A program made the translations under genes and the position numbers. DNA of 36,443 bases from Clostridium sp. (GTDB lineage: Bacteria > Bacillota > Clostridia > Clostridiales > Clostridiaceae). Shown here piece after piece: positions 1 through 7,749 of the stretch (position 1 is its first letter; each line of letters opens with the position of its first letter). Under the pieces are notes generated by a model. That model did not search any database, was not told where the DNA came from, and worked only from the letters and a program-made list of their open reading frames with translations. The stretch is taken from NCBI GenBank assembly GCA_017435645.1, contig JAFSER010000033.1, positions 1 to 36,443 of the forward strand, in the 5' to 3' direction.

Positions 1-1097
1 AATGATAGAGAAGAATAACCAGCACCATCTTTGTTACCAGCTTTAGGATATGGAACAGTTACCTCCATAATTCCTTTTGATAAATCATCAAAATCAATCA
101 TATAAACAGTAATATTATCTCTAACATAGTTACCTACATTATTTTTAGGAGCTGAAATTAATCCTATTCTATCTCCATTTGCTGCAGTAACTTTTATAAA
201 TGAACCTTGGCAGCCTGCACCTATTCCAGTTGGGATTTTTTTATGTAATGGTTCATAAACTTCCCAGTTTTCACCTAAATCATAAGATATATATGCAGAA
301 CGATAACTAGTATAGTCATGTCTAGTGCTCATAATTAAAGCACCATCTAATTCTATTACCATATTTTCAGAGGTTGTTTTTTGAGGAACTTGATTTCCCA
401 TAGTCCATGTTTCACCATTATCTGTTGAGTAGATAATAGATGAATAATAGTTTGTTGAACTTCCTTCTCTTAATGTGAATTGGATAGGCATTACAATGGT
501 TCCGTTTTCCATTACAATTCCTGTTCCAACACCACCTAACCAAGCAAGTAAATTTTCAGGTACATTTTTTACTCTATTACTTTTTCTTAAGTCAATTTTA
601 TTAGACCAAGTCTCACCATTATTATCTGAATAAACCATTTGAACAGACCAATCATCTCTCATAGTACTACCACTAGCCCAAGCAATATTTTGGTTCCAAG
701 AGCCTGCAATTAAGATTATTCTACCAGTATTTGTAACAACTGTTGTGGAATCCATTACACGAGAATAGGTAGAGTTTACACGATCATTTTGCATAGCTAT
801 TTGATAATCCCATGTTTGTCCACCATCAGTACTTTTAGCCACTCCGATGTCTATAAATCCATGATCTGGAGCACCATTATAACGAATATCTGAGAAGGCA
901 AGCATAGTACCATTATCTAGGATTTGGAAACTAGGTATTCTAAAATATTTTGCATCCCACTTATTAGCTGTTCTATCAAAAACAGTTATAGCATCAGAGT
1001 CTGTTGAAGCATTAGCTTGTAGCATATTTACATTTAAGCATAAGAAAAGTAGTAAAGAAAACATTGAAAGTAATTTTTTTGAAAGTAATTTTTTCAT
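1..1097 (-). CDS. nanH: Secreted GH33 sialidase (neuraminidase), N-terminal part; 3' end beyond window
   Basis: Exo-alpha-sialidase that releases terminal sialic acid from host glycoconjugates outside the cell. I translated it by hand from the minus strand: 365 codons are visible and the gene runs off the left edge. Residues 1-30 form a signal peptide (two Lys clusters, a Leu/Phe-rich core, cleavage near ANA-S). The FRIP motif at 52-55 supplies Arg53 of the arginine triad. By alignment with remembered C. perfringens NanH, Asp78 is the acid/base, Glu244 the glutamate that supports the nucleophile, and Arg259 the second triad arginine. Asp-boxes are visible (STDGGQTW at 89-96, SDNNGETW, STDNGETW, SYDLGENW). 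The Tyr nucleophile and any binding modules lie outside the window. The SD is AGGGGGG, 5 bases before the ATG. The catalytic domain closely resembles the small C. perfringens sialidase, but the signal peptide makes this one secreted. Function is secure; the gene symbol is by similarity. Confidence 0.93.
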   Translation of the reverse strand, partial: MKKLLSKKLLSMFSLLLFLCLNVNMLQANASTDSDAITVFDRTANKWDAKYFRIPSFQILDNGTMLAFSDIRYNGAPDHGFIDIGVAKSTDGGQTWDYQIAMQNDRVNSTYSRVMDSTTVVTNTGRIILIAGSWNQNIAWASGSTMRDDWSVQMVYSDNNGETWSNKIDLRKSNRVKNVPENLLAWLGGVGTGIVMENGTIVMPIQFTLREGSSTNYYSSIIYSTDNGETWTMGNQVPQKTTSENMVIELDGALIMSTRHDYTSYRSAYISYDLGENWEVYEPLHKKIPTGIGAGCQGSFIKVTAANGDRIGLISAPKNNVGNYVRDNITVYMIDFDDLSKGIMEVTVPYPKAGNKDGAGYSSLS

Positions 1098-1271
1098 GAT
1101 AACCCCCCTGGAATAATATTAAAAACATAGAATTTCTTATAATAAAAATAAAATATATATATTAAATAGATAATAATAATTAGAAAAGAACTTATAAAAT
1201 AATATATTTAAACTCTTAATTATTATTTAATTATAAATTATATACCAGCATTTATTTATAAATAACTCTAT

Positions 1272-1286
1272 AGTATACGTTTTCAT
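1272..1286 (-). promoter_or_regulatory. Candidate cre (CcpA) site in the sialidase leader
   Basis: Read on the minus strand, this 15-mer (ATGAAAACGTATACT) fits the published Bacillus cre consensus WTGNAANCGNWNNCW at every defined position. It lies about 80 bases downstream of the predicted sialidase start point. A CcpA site there acts as a roadblock to transcription. CG dinucleotides are very rare in the gaps of this window, so the match is less likely to be chance. Repression of the sialidase by preferred sugars is inferred. Confidence 0.5.
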
Positions 1287-1372
1287 AAAGCGTATATAAT
1301 ACCAGTAATAATGAAAACATTATTAAATAAATACTTAAATTTAATATAAGAAACTCTATTTTTTACAAGCTA

Positions 1373-1401
1373 ATTATATTATAAAGTATTTATTTGTTCA
1401 A
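1373..1401 (-). promoter_or_regulatory. SigA-type promoter of the sialidase gene
   Basis: On the minus strand, -35 TTGAAC (1401-1396), a 17-base spacer and a perfect -10 TATAAT (1378-1373). Transcription would start near 1366, giving an unusually long leader of about 270 bases that contains the cre site. The rest of the 1098-1514 gap is A/T-rich and I see no gene in it. A short inverted repeat (TATACG...CGTATA, 1274-1296) overlaps the cre site. Confidence 0.6.
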
Positions 1402-1450
1402 TATATTTTTCGGAAAATAAAGAATATTATGACTAATAATGTCGATATTT

Positions 1451-1506
1451 AACAAAAAACTACAAAGAAATAACGAATTTTGAACAATATTATTTCTTTA
1501 TAGTTT
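1451..1506 (-). terminator. Terminator of the cwlD-like gene
   Basis: Arms at 1506-1490 and 1473-1457 (minus-strand RNA) form a 17-bp helix with one G-U pair around a 16-base loop, followed by a run of six U. The stem is almost all A-U, so its strength is uncertain. Its position just after the stop codon at 1515 fits an intrinsic terminator. Confidence 0.55.
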
Positions 1507-1514
1507 ATATTTGG

Positions 1515-2303
1515 CTATTGATGGCTATATATAGTAGATTTATTATCTTCTATATATTTTAATATAGCTTTATTTAATGCATTTACAATTTTACTCTTTC
1601 CACTTTTAGAAGACAGGAACTTTTCATCATCTATATTACTTAAAAAACCTAATTCTAATAAAACAGGAATATTAGAGTTTAATTCTAATACTGCAAAAGC
1701 ATCATTTTTATTTTCATAAGTTTTTATAGATCTATTTTCTGTATAATTTAATTCAACTAATGCATTTTGCAAATAATTAGCTAAATTTTTACTATTATCA
1801 TCATTAGCTTTATACCAAGTTTCAACTCCTTTAGAAGTTGGATTTTCTTCAGAGCTATTACAATGTAAGGAAATAAATAAGTCTGCTTTTAGAGTTTTAG
1901 ATATTAGTATTCTTTCTTTTAAACTATCGTTAGCAGTTTCTATCCATGGCAATGAATCGTTGGTTCTAGTATAAACAACTTTAATATTATTATCTTCTAA
2001 TAAATTTCCAAGCTCTAAGGCTATATCTAAAACAATATCTTTTTCCATAATACCAGATTTTCCCTTAGCACCAGAATCCCAATCGCCATGTCCAGGATCT
2101 AAACAAATAATAATATTATTAGATTTACCAGTAGTTAATGGGACTTTATTAGTAAAGTAGAAATTATTTTTAATAAGATAAATTATAGAAAGTGATAAAA
2201 TACAAAAGGATATAAGAGTTATTCTAAAAATTAATTTTCTTCTTCTTTTACGTTTATATAATAATTTTCTTTTGGTTTCTAAATCAAATTTAATATTTTC
2301 CAT
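1515..2303 (-). CDS. cwlD: N-acetylmuramoyl-L-alanine amidase, CwlD-like
   Basis: Amidase_3 zinc hydrolase that cleaves the bond between N-acetylmuramic acid and L-alanine in peptidoglycan. CwlD enzymes prepare muramic-delta-lactam in the spore cortex. The 262-residue protein has a very basic cytoplasmic stretch (10-28), one membrane segment (about 24-44) and an outer catalytic domain from about 64. The zinc ligands are His72 (DPGHG), Glu87 and His147 (SLHCNS). Glu217 in LLELGFLSN is the catalytic Glu. There is no SPOR, SH3 or choline-binding wall domain. The ATG follows a GGGG SD. The gene is single, with its own promoter and terminator. No sporulation-sigma promoter is obvious; the visible one is SigA-like. 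The amidase call is firm; cwlD rather than another membrane-anchored amidase rests on size and topology. Confidence 0.85.
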   Translation of the reverse strand: MENIKFDLETKRKLLYKRKRRRKLIFRITLISFCILSLSIIYLIKNNFYFTNKVPLTTGKSNNIIICLDPGHGDWDSGAKGKSGIMEKDIVLDIALELGNLLEDNNIKVVYTRTNDSLPWIETANDSLKERILISKTLKADLFISLHCNSSEENPTSKGVETWYKANDDNSKNLANYLQNALVELNYTENRSIKTYENKNDAFAVLELNSNIPVLLELGFLSNIDDEKFLSSKSGKSKIVNALNKAILKYIEDNKSTIYSHQ

Positions 2304-2337
2304 ATCTATACCCCATATTATTAATTAACATAATAAT

Positions 2338-2366
2338 ATTATATATATACATATAAAAAATGTAAA
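2338..2366 (-). promoter_or_regulatory. SigA-type promoter of the cwlD-like gene
   Basis: On the minus strand, -35 TTTACA (2366-2361), a 17-base spacer and -10 TATAAT (2343-2338). This gives a leader of about 28 bases before the ATG at 2303. Confidence 0.6.
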
Positions 2367-2488
2367 TAAATGTAAGAGAAAAATTGGTTGATACTATTTG
2401 ACTATTAAGATAAACTAAATAGTAGTATTTTAATTAAGTATAAATGTATTATTTTAGTATACTAAATGTAAAGGAGGAAACTTTGAGG

Positions 2489-3280
2489 ATGAATTTATTA
2501 AATAAATTAGAAAGAAAAATAGGAAATTATTATATTAGAAATTTAATGCTAATTGTTATATTAGGAACTGTATTAGTATATGCATTTACTGTATTAAGCA
2601 ATAATATGTTACTTATTAATAGTTTAATATTAGATAGAGAAAAAGTTTTACAAGGAGAAGTCTGGAGATTAATAACATTTATTTTTGTACCAACGGATAA
2701 TTCTATTATTTCATTTATATTTTCTATGTATTTTTACTATTTAGCTGGTAGTGGATTAGAACAGGAGTGGGGAGAGTTTAAGTTTAATATATATTATTTT
2801 ATTGGTATTATTACTACTATAATAATTTCTATGTCAACTGGACTACAAGCAACAGGAACATATATAAATCTTTCTTTATTTTTAGCTTTTGCTAGAATTT
2901 ATCCTGATTTTGAAATTTTATTATTATATATATTGCCTATAAAGATAAAGTATATAGCAATTTTTGATTGTGTTGTAATAGCTATTAATTTCTTTTCAGC
3001 AGATTCAATTGCAGGTAAAGTACTAACTCTAATTCCTTTAATTAATTTCTTCATTTTCTTTGGAAAAGATATTATTATGGGAACGAAGAATGGAGCTGTT
3101 AATTATAGAAGAAAACAAAAATTCCAAGAGCAGATTAAGGAGATTGAAGTATTCCATAGATGTGAAGTATGTGGAATTACAGAAAAGGATAATCCTAAGA
3201 TGGAATTTAGATATTGTTCTAAATGTACAGGTAAAAAGTGCTATTGTGAAAATCATTTAAGAAATCATAAGCATAATTAA
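2489..3280 (+). CDS. Rhomboid-like integral membrane protein with C-terminal zinc-finger tail
   Basis: The protein has 263 residues with about six hydrophobic segments, starting near residues 18-35. It resembles the rhomboid fold: a WR motif (GEVWRLITFIFVP) follows the first segment, as in rhomboid L1 regions. However, I see neither the GxSG serine motif nor the partner His, so it is probably an inactive pseudoprotease. The last 40 residues are cytosolic and rich in metal ligands: CxxC, CxxC, CxC and a His-rich end (CEVC, CSKC, CYC, HLRNHKHN). The SD AAGGAGG at 2471-2477 lies 11 bases before this ATG; an in-frame TTG at 2483 has 5-base spacing and is an alternative start. An ATG at 2444 lies upstream of the SD and is unlikely. 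A weak promoter may lie at 2388-2416 (TTGATA, 17 bases, TAAACT). Exact role unknown. Confidence 0.7.
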   Translation: MNLLNKLERKIGNYYIRNLMLIVILGTVLVYAFTVLSNNMLLINSLILDREKVLQGEVWRLITFIFVPTDNSIISFIFSMYFYYLAGSGLEQEWGEFKFNIYYFIGIITTIIISMSTGLQATGTYINLSLFLAFARIYPDFEILLLYILPIKIKYIAIFDCVVIAINFFSADSIAGKVLTLIPLINFFIFFGKDIIMGTKNGAVNYRRKQKFQEQIKEIEVFHRCEVCGITEKDNPKMEFRYCSKCTGKKCYCENHLRNHKHN

Positions 3281-3392
3281 TAGAGACATATAAAATGATA
3301 AATAGGAATTCCCATTACACTATAACGATGTTTTGATAATAATTAACGTATATATGTAAAATAATAAATATCATAATATAAAAACTTTAGAT

Positions 3393-3420
3393 AAAAAGCT
3401 CCTATTGGAGCTTTTTATTT
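3393..3420 (+). terminator. Intrinsic terminator after the rhomboid-like gene
   Basis: A 10-bp perfect stem (AAAAAGCTCC / GGAGCTTTTT) with a TATT loop, followed by a T-rich tail. The A-run on the left arm makes it potentially bidirectional. The rest of the gap 3281-3392 shows nothing recognisable. Confidence 0.85.
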
Positions 3421-3489
3421 TATAAATTTAAAATAATAATACAAAATAAGAAATATAATTAACTTATATTTTAAAAATAGAATATAAGA

Positions 3490-3539
3490 ATAATTATTAT
3501 ATAATAATTATATTATTTTATTTTTTATTAGTGTATAAT
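3490..3539 (+). promoter_or_regulatory. Candidate promoter and palindrome upstream of the MoxR operon
   Basis: A perfect -10 TATAAT at 3534-3539 lacks a good -35. A perfect 22-bp A/T palindrome (3490-3511) sits just where the -35 region would be. This could be an activator or repressor site, or a chance palindrome in A/T-rich DNA. Confidence 0.35.
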
Positions 3540-3602
3540 GTATTTGAAAATAAGTAAATAATTTAAAAAATAAAAATATACAATTTTAAGGAAGGAAAAT
3601 AA

Positions 3603-4376
3603 ATGGATAATAGCGTTTTAAAAAAGATATATGAGAATCCACTATATATAAGATATATAGAGAATCCTAGTGAAGACATCATTATTGAAGCACTTAAAAG
3701 AAATGGATTAGCAATTAAGTATATAAAAGAACCAACAAATTATATGAAGGAATTAGCAATTAAGAATAATCCATTATCAGTTGAGTATATAGAAGAGTTA
3801 AATGAGGATAATGGAATATTAGCAGTTAAGTTATTATGGAACTCATTAAAATATATTAAAAATCCAACTGAAAATATAAAGCTTGAAGCAGTAAATGCAA
3901 AAGGATGGGCAATTCAGTTTATAGAAAATCCAAGTGAAGAAATACAATTAAAGGCAGTAAATAAGGACTACGATTCGATAAAGTATATAAAAAGCCCATC
4001 TGAAAATGTACAGTTAGCAGCAGTCAATAAATATTGGGCAGCTATAAAGTTTATAGATAAACCAACTTTGGCAGTAAGAAGAGAAGCTATTAAAAGTAAT
4101 GAAGAGGCTATTAATTATATAGATTTTACCTTAGAAGATCTTAAGTTATTAATTAGTGACAATATTAAAGTTGTTAAATATGTATATGATTCAATAGAGG
4201 TTGAATTTGTTGTTGATATATTAATGGAAAAGATCAAAGAAGAAAGTGTAGATGAAAAATATATCAAAGATTATTTAGAGTTAGAAATATTAGAAATGGA
4301 TAAAATCAATTTTATAAGAGAATATGGTAGTAAAAATGCCAAGATGATATTAGTTGATTATAAACTTTCAAGATAA
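3603..4376 (+). CDS. DUF4116-type repeat protein, first gene of the MoxR/VWA operon
   Basis: A 257-residue soluble protein built of roughly 23-25-residue helical repeats from about residue 10 to 175. Each repeat has the form [A/S]I+[Y/F]I+xP[S/T]E-x5-L-AV (for example AIKYIKEPT, SLKYIKNPTENIKLEAV, AIQFIENPSEEIQLKAV, SIKYIKSPSENVQLAAV, AIKFIDKPT). This matches the DUF4116 repeat pattern as I remember it. The C-terminal 80 residues are acidic and helical without repeats. The ATG follows the SD AAGGAAGG. The gene ends 12 bases before the MoxR-like ATPase, so the two are almost certainly co-transcribed. By analogy with other solenoid proteins it may be a scaffold or substrate adaptor for the ATPase; that is inference. 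I see no catalytic motif. Confidence 0.75.
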   Translation: MDNSVLKKIYENPLYIRYIENPSEDIIIEALKRNGLAIKYIKEPTNYMKELAIKNNPLSVEYIEELNEDNGILAVKLLWNSLKYIKNPTENIKLEAVNAKGWAIQFIENPSEEIQLKAVNKDYDSIKYIKSPSENVQLAAVNKYWAAIKFIDKPTLAVRREAIKSNEEAINYIDFTLEDLKLLISDNIKVVKYVYDSIEVEFVVDILMEKIKEESVDEKYIKDYLELEILEMDKINFIREYGSKNAKMILVDYKLSR

Positions 4377-4388
4377 AGAGGTGAAAAA

Positions 4389-5474
4389 ATGAAATTTTCT
4401 GAAGCAATTAAAACAACCGAATTAGTATTAGAATCTGGAAGTGTTCCCTTAATTATAGGAGACGCAGGGATAGGAAAGACATCTTTAGTTAAAAAGATAT
4501 GTAACGAAAAAAAATATTATTTAGTAAATATTGATGCTAATTTACTTAAAGAAGGGGAAATAGGTGGACTTCCAATAGTTGAAAATGATAAAACAAGATA
4601 TGCAACTCATTATAAGCTAATAGAAATTGAAAAAGCTATAGTTGATAATAGTTATGATGGAGTTTTATTATTTATTGATGAATTAAATAGATGTGAGCAT
4701 GCAGTTCAGCAGGAATTGATGAACTTAATTTTAAATAGAGAAATTAATGGATATAAGTTAGATTCAAGGGTTAAAATAATAGCAGCAATGAATCCATCTA
4801 ATAAATATGATGGCTATGAAGATACTGATTATCAAGTTGTAGATATGGATAATGCTCAAGAAGATAGATTTGTTTGGATTGATTTAAGCTCTGATATTAA
4901 GGAATGGATAAAATGGGCAATGAGTTCAGAAGTTAATGTTCATAGTCATATTATAGAGTTTTTATCTAATTTTCCTGAATATTTAAATGTAACTAATTCA
5001 AATGAATCAATAAAGGCAACTCCTAGAAGCTGGGAAAGAGTAGCTAAGTCTTATAATGTTTATTTGAAAAGTAAGGGAAAATATCCAATTGATATATTTT
5101 ATAATGTAGTAAAAGGAAATATAGGAATTAGTATTGCCACTGATTTTATTAATTATATAAAAAATATAAAGAACCCATTAATAAGGGTAGATGATTTATT
5201 CTCATATATAATATTACCTGTTGAGGTAAAGAATGAAATTAAAGAAGAAAGCCATTCAAGGTTATATATATTAGCAAAAAATGCTATAAGATATTTAGGG
5301 GAAAATAATACAGATGTAAATAGGAAGTTATTTTCTGATTTATTAACTTGCTATCCTAAAGATTTAAGACTTGGAATTATGAAGGAAGTAAAATCAGATT
5401 TAAATGAGAATATTTATAAAGATTTATTAAATGAAGATATGTTCTTAGAATCTTTTTTTAATATTTATGAATAG
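4389..5474 (+). CDS. MoxR-like AAA+ ATPase
   Basis: A 361-residue AAA+ ATPase of the MoxR/AAA_5 type, a class that acts as a chaperone-like motor for VWA-domain partners. Visible motifs are Walker A GDAGIGKTS at 24-32, Walker B LLFIDELNR with Asp97-Glu98, sensor 1 AAMNPS with Asn135, and the arginine-finger region AQEDRFVWIDL. A helical lid follows (TPRSWERVAKSY). It has no transmembrane segment. SD AAAGAGGTG precedes the ATG. It lies between the DUF4116 repeat gene (12-base gap) and the metallopeptidase-like/VWA gene (11-base gap), the usual MoxR-VWA pairing. The motor role is established for the family; the client here is unknown. Confidence 0.9.
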   Translation: MKFSEAIKTTELVLESGSVPLIIGDAGIGKTSLVKKICNEKKYYLVNIDANLLKEGEIGGLPIVENDKTRYATHYKLIEIEKAIVDNSYDGVLLFIDELNRCEHAVQQELMNLILNREINGYKLDSRVKIIAAMNPSNKYDGYEDTDYQVVDMDNAQEDRFVWIDLSSDIKEWIKWAMSSEVNVHSHIIEFLSNFPEYLNVTNSNESIKATPRSWERVAKSYNVYLKSKGKYPIDIFYNVVKGNIGISIATDFINYIKNIKNPLIRVDDLFSYIILPVEVKNEIKEESHSRLYILAKNAIRYLGENNTDVNRKLFSDLLTCYPKDLRLGIMKEVKSDLNENIYKDLLNEDMFLESFFNIYE

Positions 5475-5485
5475 GATGAAGTTTT

Positions 5486-6835
5486 ATGATATTTGATGAA
5501 AAAAGAGATATTTTATTAAAAGAAGCTTATAACATTAAAGAAAATTTAGAGATAAGCAACAGTTATTTTGAAAAAGAATTTTTTTCATTAGTTGAAAGAA
5601 CAATAGTTGATATGCTTGAAGGTGAGGATAGCTTTTTTGGACAATTTTTAGTTAAGATACAAAGAAGTATTAGGTTTAATATTACTTGGCCATTAGCAAC
5701 AGTTCCTACAATGAAGGGATTTAAGATGTATTTTAATCCTATATTATTTTTAAATTGCACTAAGAAAGAAATGCAAAGTTTATTTAAGCATGAAATATAT
5801 CATATAATGTATGGACATCATCAAAGAGAAATAGAGTTGAGGCAAAAATACAGTAATTGTGCTGTTAACTTAGCTTTAGATATATCTATAAATCAATTTA
5901 TTAAAAATCTTCCTATGGAAAGTTATAAATTAGATAGAGTAAATAAGGAATATGGAGTAAATTTAAAGGAAGATAAGTCAATTGAAAGCTATGTAGAGGA
6001 AATTGAAAAGTCAATTAAAGAAAAGTTATCGAATATTATTAAGGAGAATGAAAATATTCAAATTGGAGATATAATTGATATTTCTAAGGCTCATGATATA
6101 TGGGAAGAAAGTGATTTAAATGAAGATTCTATAAAGGATATGACTAAAAAAACAGCTATTAGTTCTTATAATGGAAAGGGACCAGAAGAAATACTAAAAA
6201 TTATTAATTCATATACAGAAAAAGCAGAAATATCATGGCAAGATGAATTAAAAAAAGCCATTCCATCTCTGAGAGCGGGAGAGAAGAAAACTGTTATGAG
6301 AAGGAATAGAAGACAGCCGGAAAGATTAGATTTAAGAGGGACTTTACCTAATAATGTGCCAGAAATTATAGTTGCTTTAGATATAAGTGCATCTATGAGT
6401 GAAGAAGAATTTAGAAAAATATTAATAGAAGTTTTAGAAATTACTAAAAGTAGAACTAATAAAATAACTGTTATAGAATGTGATAATGAAATAAGAAAAA
6501 TATATGAAATAAGATCTAAAAATGATATAAAAAAGAGATCTTCAAAAAATGGCTCCACAAAGTTTTCACCAGTATTTAAATACATTAAAGAAAATAAATT
6601 AAGAAATTCTATTCTTATATATTTTACTGATGGTGTTGGAGAAAAAATGCTAGAGGTTAAGCCTTATAAACCAAATACAATATGGGTTATTATAGGAGAT
6701 GAAAATTTATCCTTAGAAAAACCTTATGGGAAAATAAAGAGAATTTCTATAAATGTAAAAAAAGGAGAAGGTGGAAGTACTGGGGTAGAAATGATATCAG
6801 AATATCAACAAGAACATGGAAGAATAGTTTTTTAA
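5486..6835 (+). CDS. DUF2201-type metallopeptidase-like protein with VWA-like domain
   Basis: A 449-residue protein with two parts. The N-terminal region resembles putative metallopeptidases of the DUF2201 family, with the zinc-type motif HEIYHIMYGH (His102, Glu103, His106, His111). A basic linker (about 255-285) joins it to a VWA-like domain from about 292. The VWA part has a MIDAS motif DISASMS (Asp299, Ser301, Ser303), a Thr in GSTKFSP and a later Asp in YFTDGVGE, so metal binding looks intact. The start is the ATG with SD AGGAT, 11 bases after the ATPase gene. MoxR ATPases typically remodel VWA partners, often to insert metal or activate them, so the two probably form one machine. Whether the HExxH site cleaves protein is not known to me. 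Confidence 0.85.
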   Translation: MIFDEKRDILLKEAYNIKENLEISNSYFEKEFFSLVERTIVDMLEGEDSFFGQFLVKIQRSIRFNITWPLATVPTMKGFKMYFNPILFLNCTKKEMQSLFKHEIYHIMYGHHQREIELRQKYSNCAVNLALDISINQFIKNLPMESYKLDRVNKEYGVNLKEDKSIESYVEEIEKSIKEKLSNIIKENENIQIGDIIDISKAHDIWEESDLNEDSIKDMTKKTAISSYNGKGPEEILKIINSYTEKAEISWQDELKKAIPSLRAGEKKTVMRRNRRQPERLDLRGTLPNNVPEIIVALDISASMSEEEFRKILIEVLEITKSRTNKITVIECDNEIRKIYEIRSKNDIKKRSSKNGSTKFSPVFKYIKENKLRNSILIYFTDGVGEKMLEVKPYKPNTIWVIIGDENLSLEKPYGKIKRISINVKKGEGGSTGVEMISEYQQEHGRIVF

Positions 6836-6866
6836 TAGGAGCGTAAGCTCCTATTATTAAGAATTT
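6833..6866 (+). terminator. Terminator of the MoxR/VWA operon
   Basis: A 10-bp perfect stem (6833-6842 with 6847-6856) closed by a GTAA tetraloop, then a short T-run at 6863-6867. The left arm begins at the operon's last stop codon. Confidence 0.7.
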
Positions 6867-6908
6867 TTATCAATTAGATTAACAATACTAGCATAAGCAA
6901 TAATTTTA

Positions 6909-6917
6909 TGATATAAT
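6909..6917 (+). promoter_or_regulatory. Extended -10 promoter
   Basis: TGATATAAT (TGn plus a perfect -10) lies 22 bases before the start of the next gene. There is no clear -35. It would drive the small membrane protein separately from the MoxR operon. Confidence 0.45.
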
Positions 6918-6939
6918 TATTAAAGTATGGGGGTGTTTT

Positions 6940-7596
6940 ATGAAATCTTTTAGAATAAGTAGAAACACTAGTGTTTTAATTATTATTATTGCTTTAATCA
7001 TCAGTTTACTTACAAACGTTTACACTTCGGTGATGAATTCGAGATATAAAATAATAATTGGAAGAGAAACATATGAGAATATTGAAGAGATCAGAAGAAG
7101 AAATGAAAGCTCATTAACAACGCTAGTTCAATGTATTAAGGCTAAGAGTATTAATAATGAAGAATTATTGTCTTTATATAAAAATTATAGTACAATTTCA
7201 AAGGAATTTAATAACCTTTGGTTGAGCTATAAAGCATATGGAAGTGAAGATATAATATCTATAAATAAAAAATCGAAAATTACTGATGATGTACCAACAC
7301 AAGTTTATTCTAGAATAGAAAATTTACTTTATGAATATTTAAATTATGAGATGAGAACTAATAATGATAAATTTTCATTAACAGGGAATAGATTGCAAAA
7401 TTTTTATGAATTATATAATATAACAAATGATTTAAATAATTTTTACATAGACTTCAATGAAACTAATCTTAGTGATATAGATGTAGAAGACAGAGAATTA
7501 ACTTACATAAAGAATGTATATTGGATAGATATACTAAAGGGAATTAATAATATTATAGAAGATCATTCAGATTATGAATTTATATTTAAGGAATAA
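6940..7596 (+). CDS. Membrane-anchored protein of unknown function
   Basis: I do not recognise a family. The 218-residue protein has a short basic N-terminus, one membrane segment at about 12-31 (SVLIIIIALIISLLTNVYTS) and a charged, mostly helical outer domain rich in Asn, Glu and Tyr. It contains no cysteine motif, lipobox or catalytic signature. The N-terminal segment looks like an uncleaved anchor. The ATG follows a GGGGGTG SD. The gene has its own extended -10 promoter and a terminator, so it is a single-gene unit despite lying right after the MoxR operon. Confidence 0.7.
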   Translation: MKSFRISRNTSVLIIIIALIISLLTNVYTSVMNSRYKIIIGRETYENIEEIRRRNESSLTTLVQCIKAKSINNEELLSLYKNYSTISKEFNNLWLSYKAYGSEDIISINKKSKITDDVPTQVYSRIENLLYEYLNYEMRTNNDKFSLTGNRLQNFYELYNITNDLNNFYIDFNETNLSDIDVEDRELTYIKNVYWIDILKGINNIIEDHSDYEFIFKE

Positions 7597-7604
7597 TGCT
7601 AAGT

Positions 7605-7636
7605 TTAGACTGCCTTTATAGGACAGTCTTTATTTA
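7605..7636 (+). terminator. Intrinsic terminator
   Basis: AGACTGCC pairs with GGACAGTCT (one bulged A) around a TTTATA loop, and a T-rich tail follows. It ends the small membrane-protein gene. Confidence 0.75.
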
Positions 7637-7749
7637 TTTAAAAGTTAAATTATAATTAGTTCATTTTTATTTATTTATGATATATTAAATATAGAAATAG
7701 TAATAATAAAAAATATTTGTTTAAAATAACATGAAGTTAAGGAGGATAT

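Noticed and set aside
2392..2424. 8-bp inverted repeat TACTATTT/AAATAGTA before the rhomboid-like gene as an operator
   Set aside because: It is short, A/T-only and of the kind expected by chance at this base composition.
6166..6585. Long antisense reading frame (139 codons) inside the VWA gene
   Set aside because: It is the mirror of a highly conserved domain on the plus strand and has no SD or family match.
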